In this document: piece by piece, positions 27,618-34,567 of the stretch
Layout of the letters: each line of letters starts with the position of its first letter
How positions within the stretch are numbered: the stretch's first letter is position 1
Source: SZUA-36 sp963749115
GTDB lineage: Bacteria > Pseudomonadota > Gammaproteobacteria > Xanthomonadales > SZUA-36
Length of the DNA stretch: 64,000 bases
Reading direction: 5' to 3'
Assembly (NCBI GenBank): GCA_963749115.1
Contig: CAVVLP010000010.1
Coordinates: forward strand, 282,156-346,155
The notes under the pieces: generated by a model
Database searches by the model: none
Told to the model about the DNA's origin: nothing
Seen by the model: the letters and a program-made list of their open reading frames with translations, nothing else
Made by a program: the position numbers and the translations under genes

Positions 27618-27898
27618 CGTCTATACAGGGACATTTCTCTCCGGTTAGCTTTGCGGCAAGAAATGACACGAACCAGGCCATGATCGGCCTCAAAACAATG
27701 ACAAACTAGCAATAGTCTGAGTTTGGCACTGAGTCCCAGGAGCACAAATCGGTCTTCGGTTTCCGAATGATCAGGGTCTGCGATTAATAGCGCATATTCA
27801 TCGAAAAAGACTGACCTCGCCTCTTCGAAGGATATTCCATGTTTCCGAACGTTGGCCTTATTCTTTGCCTCGTTCCATTCAAACTGGATCACCTTCAT
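27614..27898 (-). CDS. BrnT-family toxin
   Basis: A 94-residue BrnT ribonuclease toxin: FEWNEAKNKANVRKHGISFE, EARSVFFDEYALL, DRFVLLGLSAKLRLLLVCHC, and a C-terminal VRVISCRKANRREMSLY. It is upstream of its antitoxin in the same cassette. Similar to the toxin at 30855-31133 in most positions. Confidence 0.94.
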   Translation of the reverse strand: MKVIQFEWNEAKNKANVRKHGISFEEARSVFFDEYALLIADPDHSETEDRFVLLGLSAKLRLLLVCHCFEADHGLVRVISCRKANRREMSLYRR

Positions 27899-27941
27899 AG
27901 ACTACATTGTAATTACAATGTACGCACGACGCAAATTCACA

Positions 27942-27998
27942 TAACGTCTGAATTAACCGGCGCCTGCGTAGCAGGTGTCCGCGTTTAATGATTTGTTA
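27942..27998 (-). repeat. attC site 13
   Basis: Short attC: TAACGTCTGAATTAACCGG, hairpin CGCCTGCGTAGCAGGTG, TTTAATGATTTGTTA. Confidence 0.92.
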
Positions 27999-28256
27999 TG
28001 CCGCGTTGGCACTTTCAACTTCCCAGCCTGGAAAGACCAGAACTGCGGGATGACACTCAAGCACTTTTGCCAGAGTTTTGGCACGCTCAACACCCAGATT
28101 GATTCGATCATTCTCAATAGCAGAAATTGTTGATTGAGGAATCCCTGAGTTTTTTGCCAATTCATTCTGACTCATCCCTTGCAGTTCACGAATGATCCTT
28201 ACAGACTCACCAACGGATACATCAACTCTCTTTCTTGCAGGTTCAAAGTTTCTCAT
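27996..28256 (-). CDS. XRE-family antitoxin (HigA-like)
   Basis: About 86 residues with a helix-turn-helix of the XRE class: RIIRELQGMSQNELAKNSGI then PQSTISAIENDRINLGVERA. It is the second gene of a toxin-first pair, as in HigBA/RelBE-type systems. ATG 28256 has GGAAGAA upstream; ATG 28277 would overlap the toxin gene. It should neutralise the toxin and bind the pair's promoter. Confidence 0.92.
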   Translation of the reverse strand: MRNFEPARKRVDVSVGESVRIIRELQGMSQNELAKNSGIPQSTISAIENDRINLGVERAKTLAKVLECHPAVLVFPGWEVESANAA

Positions 28257-28257
28257 G

Positions 28258-28539
28258 TCATTTCTTCCGATAATCATGCGGTGTTAGATCGACAACCTTT
28301 ATTAGGATTTCCAAAGCCTCAATTTTATAAATAACTCGATATTTGTGCCCCAGTCTGGATGACCTGAACCCCTTCCACTGTCCACCAAGAGGTTCATCCC
28401 GAAATCCGCGAATTAGTCCGAGGCCTTCTGGGCCGCTAATAGCAACGATGTCTTTCCATTTCTCATATCGCTTCAATATCGCTACGGGTAATTTCTTAAA
28501 ACGTTTGTTAAGACTCTTGTGTTCGAGGATTCTCCACAT
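28258..28539 (-). CDS. RelE/ParE superfamily toxin (mRNA interferase)
   Basis: A 93-residue RelE-fold protein: WRILEHKSLNKRFKKLP at the N-terminus, GFRDEPLGGQWKGFRSSRLG in the middle and YRVIYKIEALEILIKVVDLT at the C-terminus, with the expected basic residues for ribosome-dependent mRNA cleavage. Closest in type to YoeB/HigB-like enzymes; the exact subclass is uncertain. Paired with the adjacent XRE gene. Confidence 0.9.
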   Translation of the reverse strand: MWRILEHKSLNKRFKKLPVAILKRYEKWKDIVAISGPEGLGLIRGFRDEPLGGQWKGFRSSRLGHKYRVIYKIEALEILIKVVDLTPHDYRKK

Positions 28540-28594
28540 ACTAAATATAGTATATATACCAATTATAGTATTGGCAAGAATTCGGTCAGCAACA

Positions 28595-28649
28595 TAACGT
28601 CTAAATTAACCGGCGTGGCTTTGCCACTTCCGCGTTTAGTGCCTTGTTA
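28595..28649 (-). repeat. attC site 12
   Basis: Short attC: TAACGTCTAAATTAACCGG, hairpin CGTGGCTTTGCCAC, TTTAGTGCCTTGTTA. Confidence 0.9.
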
Positions 28650-28654
28650 TGCAT

Positions 28655-29239
28655 TTATTTGCATCCATTGTGTTTTTTCCACATTTCTGCATTATGTCCT
28701 TCTGGGATACTCTGGCAGGGGTCCTTGGAGTAACCTCTTAATTCGTTGTACAAGATGATTTGTTCATTTGTAAGTATGTTTGGGGTTTGCAGGTGTGTTG
28801 ATAAATGAACCACCCTCAAATTTGCCCGAACATTTTCAATTTTTTGAACAGACTTTTCTAATATTGGTTGGTTTATTGTTCTGTTAGCAAAATTGTTGTT
28901 TAACTCCATTTCAAGACGAATTAATTGCTCTCCAAGATTAACAGCTTCAGCTTTCATGTCATTGTAGATTTTCTGAATTTCTTTTTCCTGCTCATCGGTA
29001 AGATGTATTTCATCTTTCATTTCTAAGATGTGTGCCGGTCCTGGAAAACCATTCAGCTCGGCTGCTTTTGCCAACCCCCATCCGCCTCCTTTTTTTAGCT
29101 CATCAATATCATCAGGTGATAGACTCCTGATTTTTCTATGCTCTTGACCCACATATTTAGATTTATAGTCCACCTCGGCAGATGTTGATGATGAAAGTAT
29201 AATTACAATAAAAACGACTACGCTAAACCAATATTTCAT
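28655..29239 (-). CDS. CpxP/Spy-like secreted protein with LTxxQ motif
   Basis: A 194-residue exported protein with a signal peptide (YWFSVVVFIVIILSSSTSAE). The segment IHLTDEQEKEIQKIYNDMKA has the LTxxQ motif of CpxP/Spy periplasmic chaperones, inside a helical region (residues about 75-150) with regularly spaced charged residues. A role in envelope stress or metal resistance is inference. The ATG at 29239 is chosen; the longer frame to 29308 runs into the neighbouring attC. Confidence 0.78.
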   Translation of the reverse strand: MKYWFSVVVFIVIILSSSTSAEVDYKSKYVGQEHRKIRSLSPDDIDELKKGGGWGLAKAAELNGFPGPAHILEMKDEIHLTDEQEKEIQKIYNDMKAEAVNLGEQLIRLEMELNNNFANRTINQPILEKSVQKIENVRANLRVVHLSTHLQTPNILTNEQIILYNELRGYSKDPCQSIPEGHNAEMWKKHNGCK

Positions 29240-29271
29240 ATTCGCTTTCAATTCCCAATTTGTCTGATGCA

Positions 29272-29361
29272 TAACGTTTGAGTTAAGCGGCGCAGAAAGG
29301 CGCAGCATTTTTGCGTCCGGTGGAGGGCCGTAGCGCCGGAACGAACTTGAACGTTTTGTTA
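29272..29361 (-). repeat. attC site 11
   Basis: Long attC of 90 bp: TAACGTTTGAGTTAAGCGG, a first hairpin (GCAGAAAGGCGCAGCATTTTTGC), CCGGTGGAG with a second small hairpin, GGAACGAACTTGAACGTTTTGTTA. Confidence 0.93.
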
Positions 29362-29634
29362 TGCATTTTTCTCCGCAAAACGGCCCGTTACATACTTGTG
29401 CAAAACACTAGACATAAGTGTTTGGTACGGCAATCCCTCAATAAGAGCTCTCTCTTGCAGTAACACTAAATCCAATTCTGATATGCGAATATTTACGCGT
29501 TTGTCTTTCTTAAAGGTGGCCTTGGCTGCCGCCTTATATTTTGCAATATTTGCTGGTTTTGAGACGGAAACCCATTCGTCTTTTTCATAAGACTCAAGGA
29601 TTTCCTTCTCTTCTTTATTTAACTTCTTACTCAT
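29359..29634 (-). CDS. CopG/BrnA-like antitoxin
   Basis: A 91-residue protein: a Lys/Glu-rich N-terminal half (toxin-binding by analogy) and a C-terminal ribbon-helix-helix (KRVNIRISELDLVLLQERAL then IEGLPYQTLMSSVLHKY). It follows its toxin gene by 5 bases. Less close to the BrnA pairs of the other cassettes. Confidence 0.88.
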   Translation of the reverse strand: MSKKLNKEEKEILESYEKDEWVSVSKPANIAKYKAAAKATFKKDKRVNIRISELDLVLLQERALIEGLPYQTLMSSVLHKYVTGRFAEKNA

Positions 29635-29639
29635 TACAT

Positions 29640-29912
29640 TTACACCTCGAGATATTTTCTAGTGGCCTTGCGGCTCGGAATAATAGTCTTTAGAAATATC
29701 TCAGTTTCAGTCTCAACAAATGGAACCAGGTACGCATAGTTACCTATGTCCAATATGAACATACGCTGGTTTGGATATTTAGATGAATTCGGGTGTTTGA
29801 CAACATCCAGGATTTCATCTCGTTCAATATGAAAAATCACACGCTCAAATGATATCCCTCGTTCCCGGATCAACTGGGCATTCTTTTCAGAATTCCATAC
29901 AAAATAGCGCAT
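29640..29912 (-). CDS. BrnT-like toxin
   Basis: A 90-residue BrnT-like toxin: FVWNSEKNAQLIRERGISFE, an HPNSSKYPNQRMFILDI strand pair, YAYLVPFVETE, and IPSRKATRKYL at the C-terminus. This layout (RGISFE near the start, IIPSRKA near the end) is that of the DUF497 subgroup. Paired with the following CopG-type gene. Confidence 0.87.
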   Translation of the reverse strand: MRYFVWNSEKNAQLIRERGISFERVIFHIERDEILDVVKHPNSSKYPNQRMFILDIGNYAYLVPFVETETEIFLKTIIPSRKATRKYLEV

Positions 29913-29959
29913 GCATATAATTTATCACATTGTGTGCCTTTTGTAATCACTAGTATGCA

Positions 29960-30041
29960 TAAAGTCTGCCTTCAACCGCCTATTTGGAGCGAAAGACCGA
30001 AGCGAAGTAGCGGAAAATGGGTCGGCTGGAAGGCATTGTTA
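29960..30041 (-). repeat. attC site 10, divergent type
   Basis: TAAAGTCTGCCTTCAACCGCC at the left and GGTCGGCTGGAAGGCATTGTTA at the right pair with extrahelical bases; the loop contains TTTGGAGCGAAAGACCGAAGCG. Different from the neighbours; resembles Vibrio-type long-stem sites. Confidence 0.75.
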
Positions 30042-30518
30042 TGCCTCAGCTTTACGGAGTTTAAGCACCCTGCGTAGTAAAAAAATGCAGAGGACTATTG
30101 AGAATATAAAGTACAGATGGACAATGACGGACGGTTGACTCGCGAGCAAATCAGACACGTCTGTGCCTTCCCGCCAGAACCCACCTTGGTAGTTGTATGC
30201 CAAATCAACCAGGGGTGAGACTAATCCGACGAATACTGCGGGTAGCCACAAACGGCGGTGGACGCTCATATTCATCAAAATGAGATAGGCGGCGGTTGCC
30301 CAAACAAGCGCAGAAAAAAATGGGGCGGCATCTATTAGCCATGTCCCGCCATCGCCCCGGATCACATAACCAAAATAGAAGCCAACGTCCTCTCGGATGC
30401 CAGGAAACAAGCGGACCTCCCTGAGTTCCACGCCTTGAAGTAAAGCGGTTAATGCATGCGAACCCTCGTGACGAAAGGTAGTCACCAAAATTAGTAATGC
30501 TGCGAGAATTAGGGGCAT
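30039..30518 (-). CDS. Small membrane protein with HExxH motif (putative M50-like metallopeptidase)
   Basis: About 159 residues and four hydrophobic helices. Within the first helix lies FRHEGSHALTALLQG, an HExxH zinc motif (His17, Glu18, His21), followed by VELREVRLFPG, as in site-2-protease and YdiL/M50-like proteins. A later PLVDLAYN may stand for the third ligand motif, but the typical NPxDG is not present. The ATG at 30518 with AAGGAC upstream is preferred to the long frame to 30644, which runs through attC. Function unproven. Confidence 0.72.
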   Translation of the reverse strand: MPLILAALLILVTTFRHEGSHALTALLQGVELREVRLFPGIREDVGFYFGYVIRGDGGTWLIDAAPFFSALVWATAAYLILMNMSVHRRLWLPAVFVGLVSPLVDLAYNYQGGFWREGTDVSDLLASQPSVIVHLYFIFSIVLCIFLLRRVLKLRKAEA

Positions 30519-30542
30519 TATTTGTCCTTCGCAATTGAGGCA

Positions 30543-30628
30543 TAACGTCTTAGTTAAGCGGCGTAAAACTGCGCAGCAGTGTCCGGTGGAGCCGCGTTGC
30601 TGCCGGAACGTACTTGAACGTTTTGTTA
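30543..30628 (-). repeat. attC site 9
   Basis: Long attC: TAACGTCTTAGTTAAGCGG, hairpin (AAAACTGCGCAGCAGT), CCGGTGGAG, GGAACGTACTTGAACGTTTTGTTA. Confidence 0.93.
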
Positions 30629-30850
30629 TGCCTGCTTTGCCCAAGTAAGGTTGATTTTTCGATGATTGGAGACACAGTCTTTCAAGTACAAATTAATTAG
30701 GCTCTGGTACGGGATGCCAGTATCTTCTGACATTGTTTTGAAGTAGCTAATTACATCCTGGCCCATACGAATGGTAACCTGCTTCTTGAGTTTTGAAGCA
30801 TATGGATTCTTTCGGCTTTTCATTTTTGAAAAATCATATTCAGCTTTCAT
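30626..30850 (-). CDS. BrnA-family antitoxin
   Basis: A 74-residue BrnA: YDFSKMKSRKNPYASKLKKQ, VTIRMGQDVISYFKTMSEDT, IPYQSLINLYLKDC. The stop lies at the inner edge of its attC. It follows the toxin gene by 4 bases and is similar to the protein at 27396-27617. Confidence 0.93.
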   Translation of the reverse strand: MKAEYDFSKMKSRKNPYASKLKKQVTIRMGQDVISYFKTMSEDTGIPYQSLINLYLKDCVSNHRKINLTWAKQA

Positions 30851-30854
30851 ATTC

Positions 30855-31133
30855 TCACCTACGATAAAATTTACGCTCAGCTGCAGTGGCTTTCCGTGCT
30901 GATATGAGTCGAATTACAGAACCTGATTTTCGTTCGCAATGACAAACGACAAGAACTTGAGGCTTAATACTCATACCAAGCAAAATAAATCGTTCTTCCT
31001 GACCTGAGTGTTCTTCATCATCGTACTGTGTTGCATAATCATCGAAGAACACTGATTGGGCTTCTTCAAATGAAACGCCGTGTTTCTTTTGATTTGCTTT
31101 GTCCTTCCTTGGATCCCAATCAAACTTAAGCAT
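30855..31133 (-). CDS. BrnT-family toxin
   Basis: A 92-residue BrnT: FDWDPRKDKANQKKHGVSFE, EAQSVFFDDYATQYDDEEHS, ERFILLGMSIKPQVLVVCHC, VIRLISARKATAAERKFY. All family landmarks of the ribonuclease toxin are present. The AT-rich bases upstream (31134-31177) probably hold the pair's own promoter. Confidence 0.95.
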   Translation of the reverse strand: MLKFDWDPRKDKANQKKHGVSFEEAQSVFFDDYATQYDDEEHSGQEERFILLGMSIKPQVLVVCHCERKSGSVIRLISARKATAAERKFYRR

Positions 31134-31177
31134 ACATATATTGTATTTACATTATATGTATACGTCAACTAAAGGTA

Positions 31178-31264
31178 TAACGTTTGAATTAACCGGCGCG
31201 CCACTGGACGTTTCCGCGGAAACGCGCCACCGCACTTTCACGCGTCCGGTTGAATGGCTTGTTA
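31178..31264 (-). repeat. attC site 8
   Basis: Long attC: TAACGTTTGAATTAACCGG, hairpin CGTTTCCGCGGAAACG, then GTCCGGTTGAATGGCTTGTTA. Identical to the site at 33675-33761. Confidence 0.92.
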
Positions 31265-31285
31265 TATGACGTGCCCATAATGAGG

Positions 31286-31534
31286 TTACTTTCCAAAATG
31301 CTTCTCCAGGAACTTGTCGGCCAACTCCGTTCCTTCTTCTGTGAAAACGACTGACTTTTGCTTTCCAACAGGATCAAATATCCAGCCTTTCTGGTACAGA
31401 ATATCCAACAGATCCCAATCCATTCCTTTCCAGGCGCGAGCGGTTCCCATTTTATTCTGAGTTGCGGTGAGTGACAGAATAGCCAGTGCGGCTTCAGCCA
31501 ATTTTTCTTCATCAAGGGTATTGGAAAATGTCAT
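31286..31534 (-). CDS. DUF6429 family protein, copy A
   Basis: An 82-residue protein of unknown function: NTLDEEKLAEAALAILSLTA, AWKGMDWDLLDILYQKGWI and GKQKSVVFTEEGTELADKFL form a small winged-helix-like fold seen in DUF6429. ATG 31534 has AGGA at 8 bases; the longer frame to 31570 begins inside the neighbouring junction. Identical to copy B at 33783-34031. No toxin or enzyme motif is seen. Confidence 0.85.
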   Translation of the reverse strand: MTFSNTLDEEKLAEAALAILSLTATQNKMGTARAWKGMDWDLLDILYQKGWIFDPVGKQKSVVFTEEGTELADKFLEKHFGK

Positions 31535-31571
31535 TGTAAGAATCCTCGTGTCTGAGTTTCCCGTGTTCATA

Positions 31572-31652
31572 TAACGTCTTAGTTAAGCGGCGCAGCGGAG
31601 CTGCGTCCGGTGGAGCCAGCTCGCTGGCGGAACGTACTTGAACGATTTGTTA
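31572..31652 (-). repeat. attC site 7
   Basis: Long attC: TAACGTCTTAGTTAAGCGG, hairpin CGCAGCGGAGCTGCG, CCGGTGGAGCCAGCTCGCTGG, GGAACGTACTTGAACGATTTGTTA. Confidence 0.93.
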
Positions 31653-32057
31653 TGCAACTGCCCGCTTACCTGAAATAGACCATAATAAAAACAGTCCAAA
31701 TGCCACGCCAAGAGCAGATGGTAGCCGCACCCCCCAAAGTGGCCAGGAACTAAACCAGTCGATGATCTGAATCAGACCCTCAGAGCCGATGACCACAAGA
31801 AACACCGCACTCGTTAACGCCAGTATGGCAAGGACCCTGAACGTGATTGGTGTGCGAGAAGCCACGGCAGAGAACCACAACAAAACAGCCAGTAGCACAC
31901 GAGTAGATGCAGCCCACCATATACCTGAACCGACCATTACCTCGAGGACATAGTTCAAGAGTTCAGACGGGAATACTACGGCGATGGCAGACGCCACCAC
32001 GATAATTACTGCAAATATCGCTAGGGCAATTGGCATGTATTTTCTACTTTGATGCAT
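31650..32057 (-). CDS. Four-helix membrane protein of unknown function
   Basis: A 135-residue protein with four hydrophobic helices (IALAIFAVIIVVASAIAVVF, WWAASTRVLLAVLLWFSAVA, FRVLAILALTSAVFLVVIG, ALGVAFGLFLLWSIS). I do not recognise the family for certain; the pattern resembles small DUF-type integral proteins common in cassettes. The start could also be the ATG at 32036. Confidence 0.7.
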   Translation of the reverse strand: MHQSRKYMPIALAIFAVIIVVASAIAVVFPSELLNYVLEVMVGSGIWWAASTRVLLAVLLWFSAVASRTPITFRVLAILALTSAVFLVVIGSEGLIQIIDWFSSWPLWGVRLPSALGVAFGLFLLWSISGKRAVA

Positions 32058-32146
32058 AACGTCTGAATTAACCGGCCGCCGGAGCGCGAAGCGCGGAGGG
32101 CACCCGCAAGCGTAGCTTGCGGGCGGTCCAGTTGACCGAAGGGTTA
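32057..32146 (-). repeat. attC site 6
   Basis: Long attC: TAACGTCTGAATTAACCGG, hairpins GCGCGAAGCGC and CCCGCAAGCGTAGCTTGCGGG, then GTCCAGTTGACCGAAGGGTTA. Its central part differs from the neighbours. Confidence 0.9.
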
Positions 32147-32158
32147 TGCTCGGCGCAT

Positions 32159-32530
32159 CTACGCCTCAACGATGTCTGCCTTCGTACTTTGCATTAGTGC
32201 CACTACTTCCTTACGTTCAGGCTGAGGGACTTGAAGAGTGTCCAACGTGTCATTGAGGTATCCCAGGAATGCAGACCAATCGCTTTCATTGATTTTCATC
32301 CCTTTGTGGGTGACTTTCATATCTCGACCGGTGTAGTACAGTGGACCGCCTGCACTCGAGCATAGAAAATCAATCAGGATCTGCCGTGAGCGCCTTAGAC
32401 CATCTTCACCCCGATGCTGGTAGAAGCGTCCAAGTTGCGCATCCGCTTGCATGCGAGGCAAAAGGTCATTGGCTACTGCAGCGATGGCGTCATACCCGCC
32501 GAGTCGTTCATAGAGAGTCTTGTTATTCAT
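32159..32530 (-). CDS. Group 1 truncated haemoglobin
   Basis: A 123-residue truncated haemoglobin. The N-terminal LYERLGGYDAIAAVANDLLP, the glycine pair before helix E (SSAGGPLYYTGRDM) and the proximal His75 in VTHKGMKI are typical of group I (GlbN). Such proteins bind O2 or NO and help NO detoxification. GGAGGAG lies just before the ATG. A recognisable metabolic gene in an integron cassette is notable. Confidence 0.93.
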   Translation of the reverse strand: MNNKTLYERLGGYDAIAAVANDLLPRMQADAQLGRFYQHRGEDGLRRSRQILIDFLCSSAGGPLYYTGRDMKVTHKGMKINESDWSAFLGYLNDTLDTLQVPQPERKEVVALMQSTKADIVEA

Positions 32531-32561
32531 AATTACTCCTCCTGTTGGTTAGGAAAGGGCA

Positions 32562-32651
32562 TAACGTTTGAGTTAAGCGGCATAAAAATGCGCAGCATTT
32601 TTATGTCCGGTGGAGGGCCGCAGGCCCGGAACGAACTTGAACGATTTGTTA
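32562..32651 (-). repeat. attC site 5
   Basis: Long attC: TAACGTTTGAGTTAAGCGG, hairpin ATAAAAATGCGCAGCATTTTTAT, CCGGTGGAGGGCCGCAGGCC, GGAACGAACTTGAACGATTTGTTA. Confidence 0.95.
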
Positions 32652-32699
32652 GGCATTTACTCCCCCTAACTATCATATCTTTCTCTGTCTGAAACACAT

Positions 32700-33129
32700 T
32701 TACAATCTCTCACCGTACTTTTCCATCCATTCCCCAAGACCCTTCAAAGAATCCAATGTCACTTCTTCTTCAATTTCTTTTATAAGCCCATTCTCGAAGC
32801 AATATCTAGCTTCTCCTTCTACTACCAGGTCTGGTGTATTTGCAAGTGAATAGGTGCAACGCCACTGCCGGGCAAGGCGCTCTCCCTCAGTTACTGGAGA
32901 AGTTAGCGCCACTAAATTCCTATTTTCGAACCGCCTGTCAGTATTGGCCACATCTGCTTTCAAAAAAGCTATTACAGCAGCGCTACCTTCAGACTTCAGG
33001 ATCTGGACCGCCAACATTAAAATATGTCACATCCTCTGCTAGATATTGTTCCAGCCTAGACCAATCATCATCTTCTACCGCATCTTCAAAAGCGGCTGCA
33101 AATTTGTTAAATGTGTCGATGTTATCCAT
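32700..33129 (-). CDS. NTF2-like (SnoaL/ketosteroid isomerase-type) protein, frameshifted
   Basis: A cone-fold protein split over two frames. From ATG 33129 the N-terminus reads NIDTFNKFAAAFEDAVEDDD, then WSRLEQYLAEDVTYFNVGG and stops at 32998. One frame over, the sequence continues GSAAVIAFLKADVANTDRRF, LARQWRCTYSL and EGEARYCFENGLIKEIEEE. The length is 3n+1, so one extra base near 33000 explains it. The downstream frame also opens with its own ATG at 33017, but that start would cut the fold. Function unknown. Confidence 0.8.
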
Positions 33130-33138
33130 ATGAATGCC

Positions 33139-33228
33139 TAACGTCTTAGTTAAGCGGCCCTAAAGGGCGCAGCCTTTTTGGGTCCGGTGGAGGCGCGCAG
33201 CGCCGGAACGAACTTGAACGATTTGTTA
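33139..33228 (-). repeat. attC site 4
   Basis: Long attC: TAACGTCTTAGTTAAGCGG, hairpin CCTAAAGGGCGCAGCCTTTTTGG, CCGGTGGAGGCGCGCAGCGCC, GGAACGAACTTGAACGATTTGTTA. Confidence 0.95.
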
Positions 33229-33255
33229 TGTGACCGGCTGAATGGAAATGGAAAA

Positions 33256-33612
33256 CTAAAGTTCAACAATTGTATTAAATCCGCCAAATATCATTCGCTT
33301 TCCATCAAAGGGCATCTTACTTAAATCCCAACCCTGCAATCGAGGATCTTTCATTGCAGCTTTGTTTCCAACATCCCGGGCTTCTCGAGATGGCCAAATA
33401 ATCCACGAGAAAACAACGTCCTCTCCTTCCTCACACTTAACAGCCATGGGCAGAGATGTAATCTCACCGTCAGGCACATCATCTGCCCAATTTTCTACGA
33501 CTGACAAAGCACCATGGGCTTTGAATACAACGGCTGACTCTTCCGCAAGCTGTATGTACTCCGGCTTGTTCTTCCTCGGAACAGCCAGCACGTATCCATC
33601 GACATATGGCAT
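33256..33612 (-). CDS. DUF1428 family protein
   Basis: A 118-residue dimeric alpha/beta-barrel-type protein of the DUF1428 family, function unknown. YVDGYVLAVPRKNKPEYIQL, VENWADDVPDGEITSLPMAV, VVFSWIIWPSREARDVGNKA and MPFDGKRMIFGGF are the typical segments. ATG 33612 has GGAG at 8 bases; the longer frame to 33639 is less likely. Confidence 0.93.
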   Translation of the reverse strand: MPYVDGYVLAVPRKNKPEYIQLAEESAVVFKAHGALSVVENWADDVPDGEITSLPMAVKCEEGEDVVFSWIIWPSREARDVGNKAAMKDPRLQGWDLSKMPFDGKRMIFGGFNTIVEL

Positions 33613-33674
33613 AGGTTTGTCTCCTTCATTCTGTTTCATGGTGGCACAAATGCGTCAATTTATTGATTGGCACA

Positions 33675-33761
33675 TAACGTTTGAATTAACCGGCGCGCCA
33701 CTGGACGTTTCCGCGGAAACGCGCCACCGCACTTTCACGCGTCCGGTTGAATGGCTTGTTA
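33675..33761 (-). repeat. attC site 3
   Basis: Identical to the site at 31178-31264, with the same CGTTTCCGCGGAAACG hairpin. Confidence 0.92.
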
Positions 33762-33782
33762 TATGACGTGCCCATAATGAGG

Positions 33783-34031
33783 TTACTTTCCAAAATGCTT
33801 CTCCAGGAACTTGTCGGCCAACTCCGTTCCTTCTTCTGTGAAAACGACTGACTTTTGCTTTCCAACAGGATCAAATATCCAGCCTTTCTGGTACAGAATA
33901 TCCAACAGATCCCAATCCATTCCTTTCCAGGCGCGAGCGGTTCCCATTTTATTCTGAGTTGCGGTGAGTGACAGAATAGCCAGTGCGGCTTCAGCCAATT
34001 TTTCTTCATCAAGGGTATTGGAAAATGTCAT
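33783..34031 (-). CDS. DUF6429 family protein, copy B
   Basis: Identical in protein sequence to the 82-residue protein at 31286-31534, with the same AGGA at 8 bases before the ATG. The absence of any difference implies recent duplication, gene conversion or repeated capture, or an assembly duplication. Function unknown. Confidence 0.85.
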   Translation of the reverse strand: MTFSNTLDEEKLAEAALAILSLTATQNKMGTARAWKGMDWDLLDILYQKGWIFDPVGKQKSVVFTEEGTELADKFLEKHFGK

Positions 34032-34068
34032 TGTAAGAATCCTCGTGTCTGAGTTTCCCGTGTTCATA

Positions 34069-34158
34069 TAACGTTTGAGTTAAGCGGCGTAAAACTGCGC
34101 AGCAGTTTTATGTCCGGTGGAGGCGCGCAGCGCCGGAACGAACTTAAACGATTTGTTA
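34069..34158 (-). repeat. attC site 2
   Basis: Long attC: TAACGTTTGAGTTAAGCGG, hairpin TAAAACTGCGCAGCAGTTTTA, CCGGTGGAGGCGCGCAGCGCC, GGAACGAACTTAAACGATTTGTTA. Confidence 0.95.
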
Positions 34159-34163
34159 TGTTT

Positions 34164-34457
34164 CTACCTGCCACCATGACCACTACTTTTCCGCGCCAAA
34201 CTTGCTGCGTAAGTGTCACTTATGGTGGGGTGATTGCCCACTTGCCGCATCTTCTTTTGTGCGAAATAGTCCTCTCGATTTAAGTAAATAGCCATTGAAG
34301 CGCCGACCACTGGAACCAACCAAATAAAAAGTGTTTGATAAAGACGACGCTGTTTCACTTTAAAATAAGTGTGAAAGACAACGTAAGTTGCAACCAAGTT
34401 GAGAAGAACTACGAATACTGAAATCCCAACAATAAGGTACAGAGCTAAGTTTTGCAT
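34164..34457 (-). CDS. Two-helix membrane protein of unknown function
   Basis: A 97-residue protein: helix 1 YLIVGISVFVVLLNLVATYV, a basic loop (FKVKQRRLYQ), helix 2 TLFIWLVPVVGASMAIYL and a polar tail. The second helix with P-x(2)-G resembles PLDc_N-like segments, but the match is weak. AGAGAG lies upstream of the ATG. Confidence 0.7.
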   Translation of the reverse strand: MQNLALYLIVGISVFVVLLNLVATYVVFHTYFKVKQRRLYQTLFIWLVPVVGASMAIYLNREDYFAQKKMRQVGNHPTISDTYAASLARKSSGHGGR

Positions 34458-34477
34458 TCAGGACTCTCTTGTAAACA

Positions 34478-34567
34478 TAACGTTTGAGTTAAGCGGCGTA
34501 AAAATGCGCAGCATTTTTACGTCCGGTGGAGGCGCGCAGCGCCGGAACGAACTTGAACGATTTGTTA
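34478..34567 (-). repeat. attC site 1 (first cassette)
   Basis: Long attC: TAACGTTTGAGTTAAGCGG, hairpin TAAAAATGCGCAGCATTTTTA, CCGGTGGAGGCGCGCAGCGCC, GGAACGAACTTGAACGATTTGTTA. Confidence 0.95.

Larger units (their letters stand above)
31178..31577 (-). repeat. Duplicated DUF6429 cassette, copy A
   Basis: About 400 bases identical, as far as I can compare, to 33675-34074 (offset 2497). The identity starts and ends exactly at attC cleavage points, so a whole cassette was copied or captured twice. The two copies are separated by five other cassettes. Confidence 0.95.
33675..34074 (-). repeat. Duplicated DUF6429 cassette, copy B
   Basis: Second copy of the about 400-base cassette at 31178-31577. 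The sequence beyond each end differs at once, matching exact cassette borders. Confidence 0.95.

Noticed and set aside
31189..31515. 108-codon frame in the duplicated cassette (and its twin at 33686-34012)
   Set aside because: Overlaps the DUF6429 gene in another frame and runs into attC; no family features.
24090..34567. Regular repeats that might be taken for a CRISPR array
   Set aside because: Spacing is 0.4-2.6 kb with genes between, and the repeats fold as attC sites; no cas genes.
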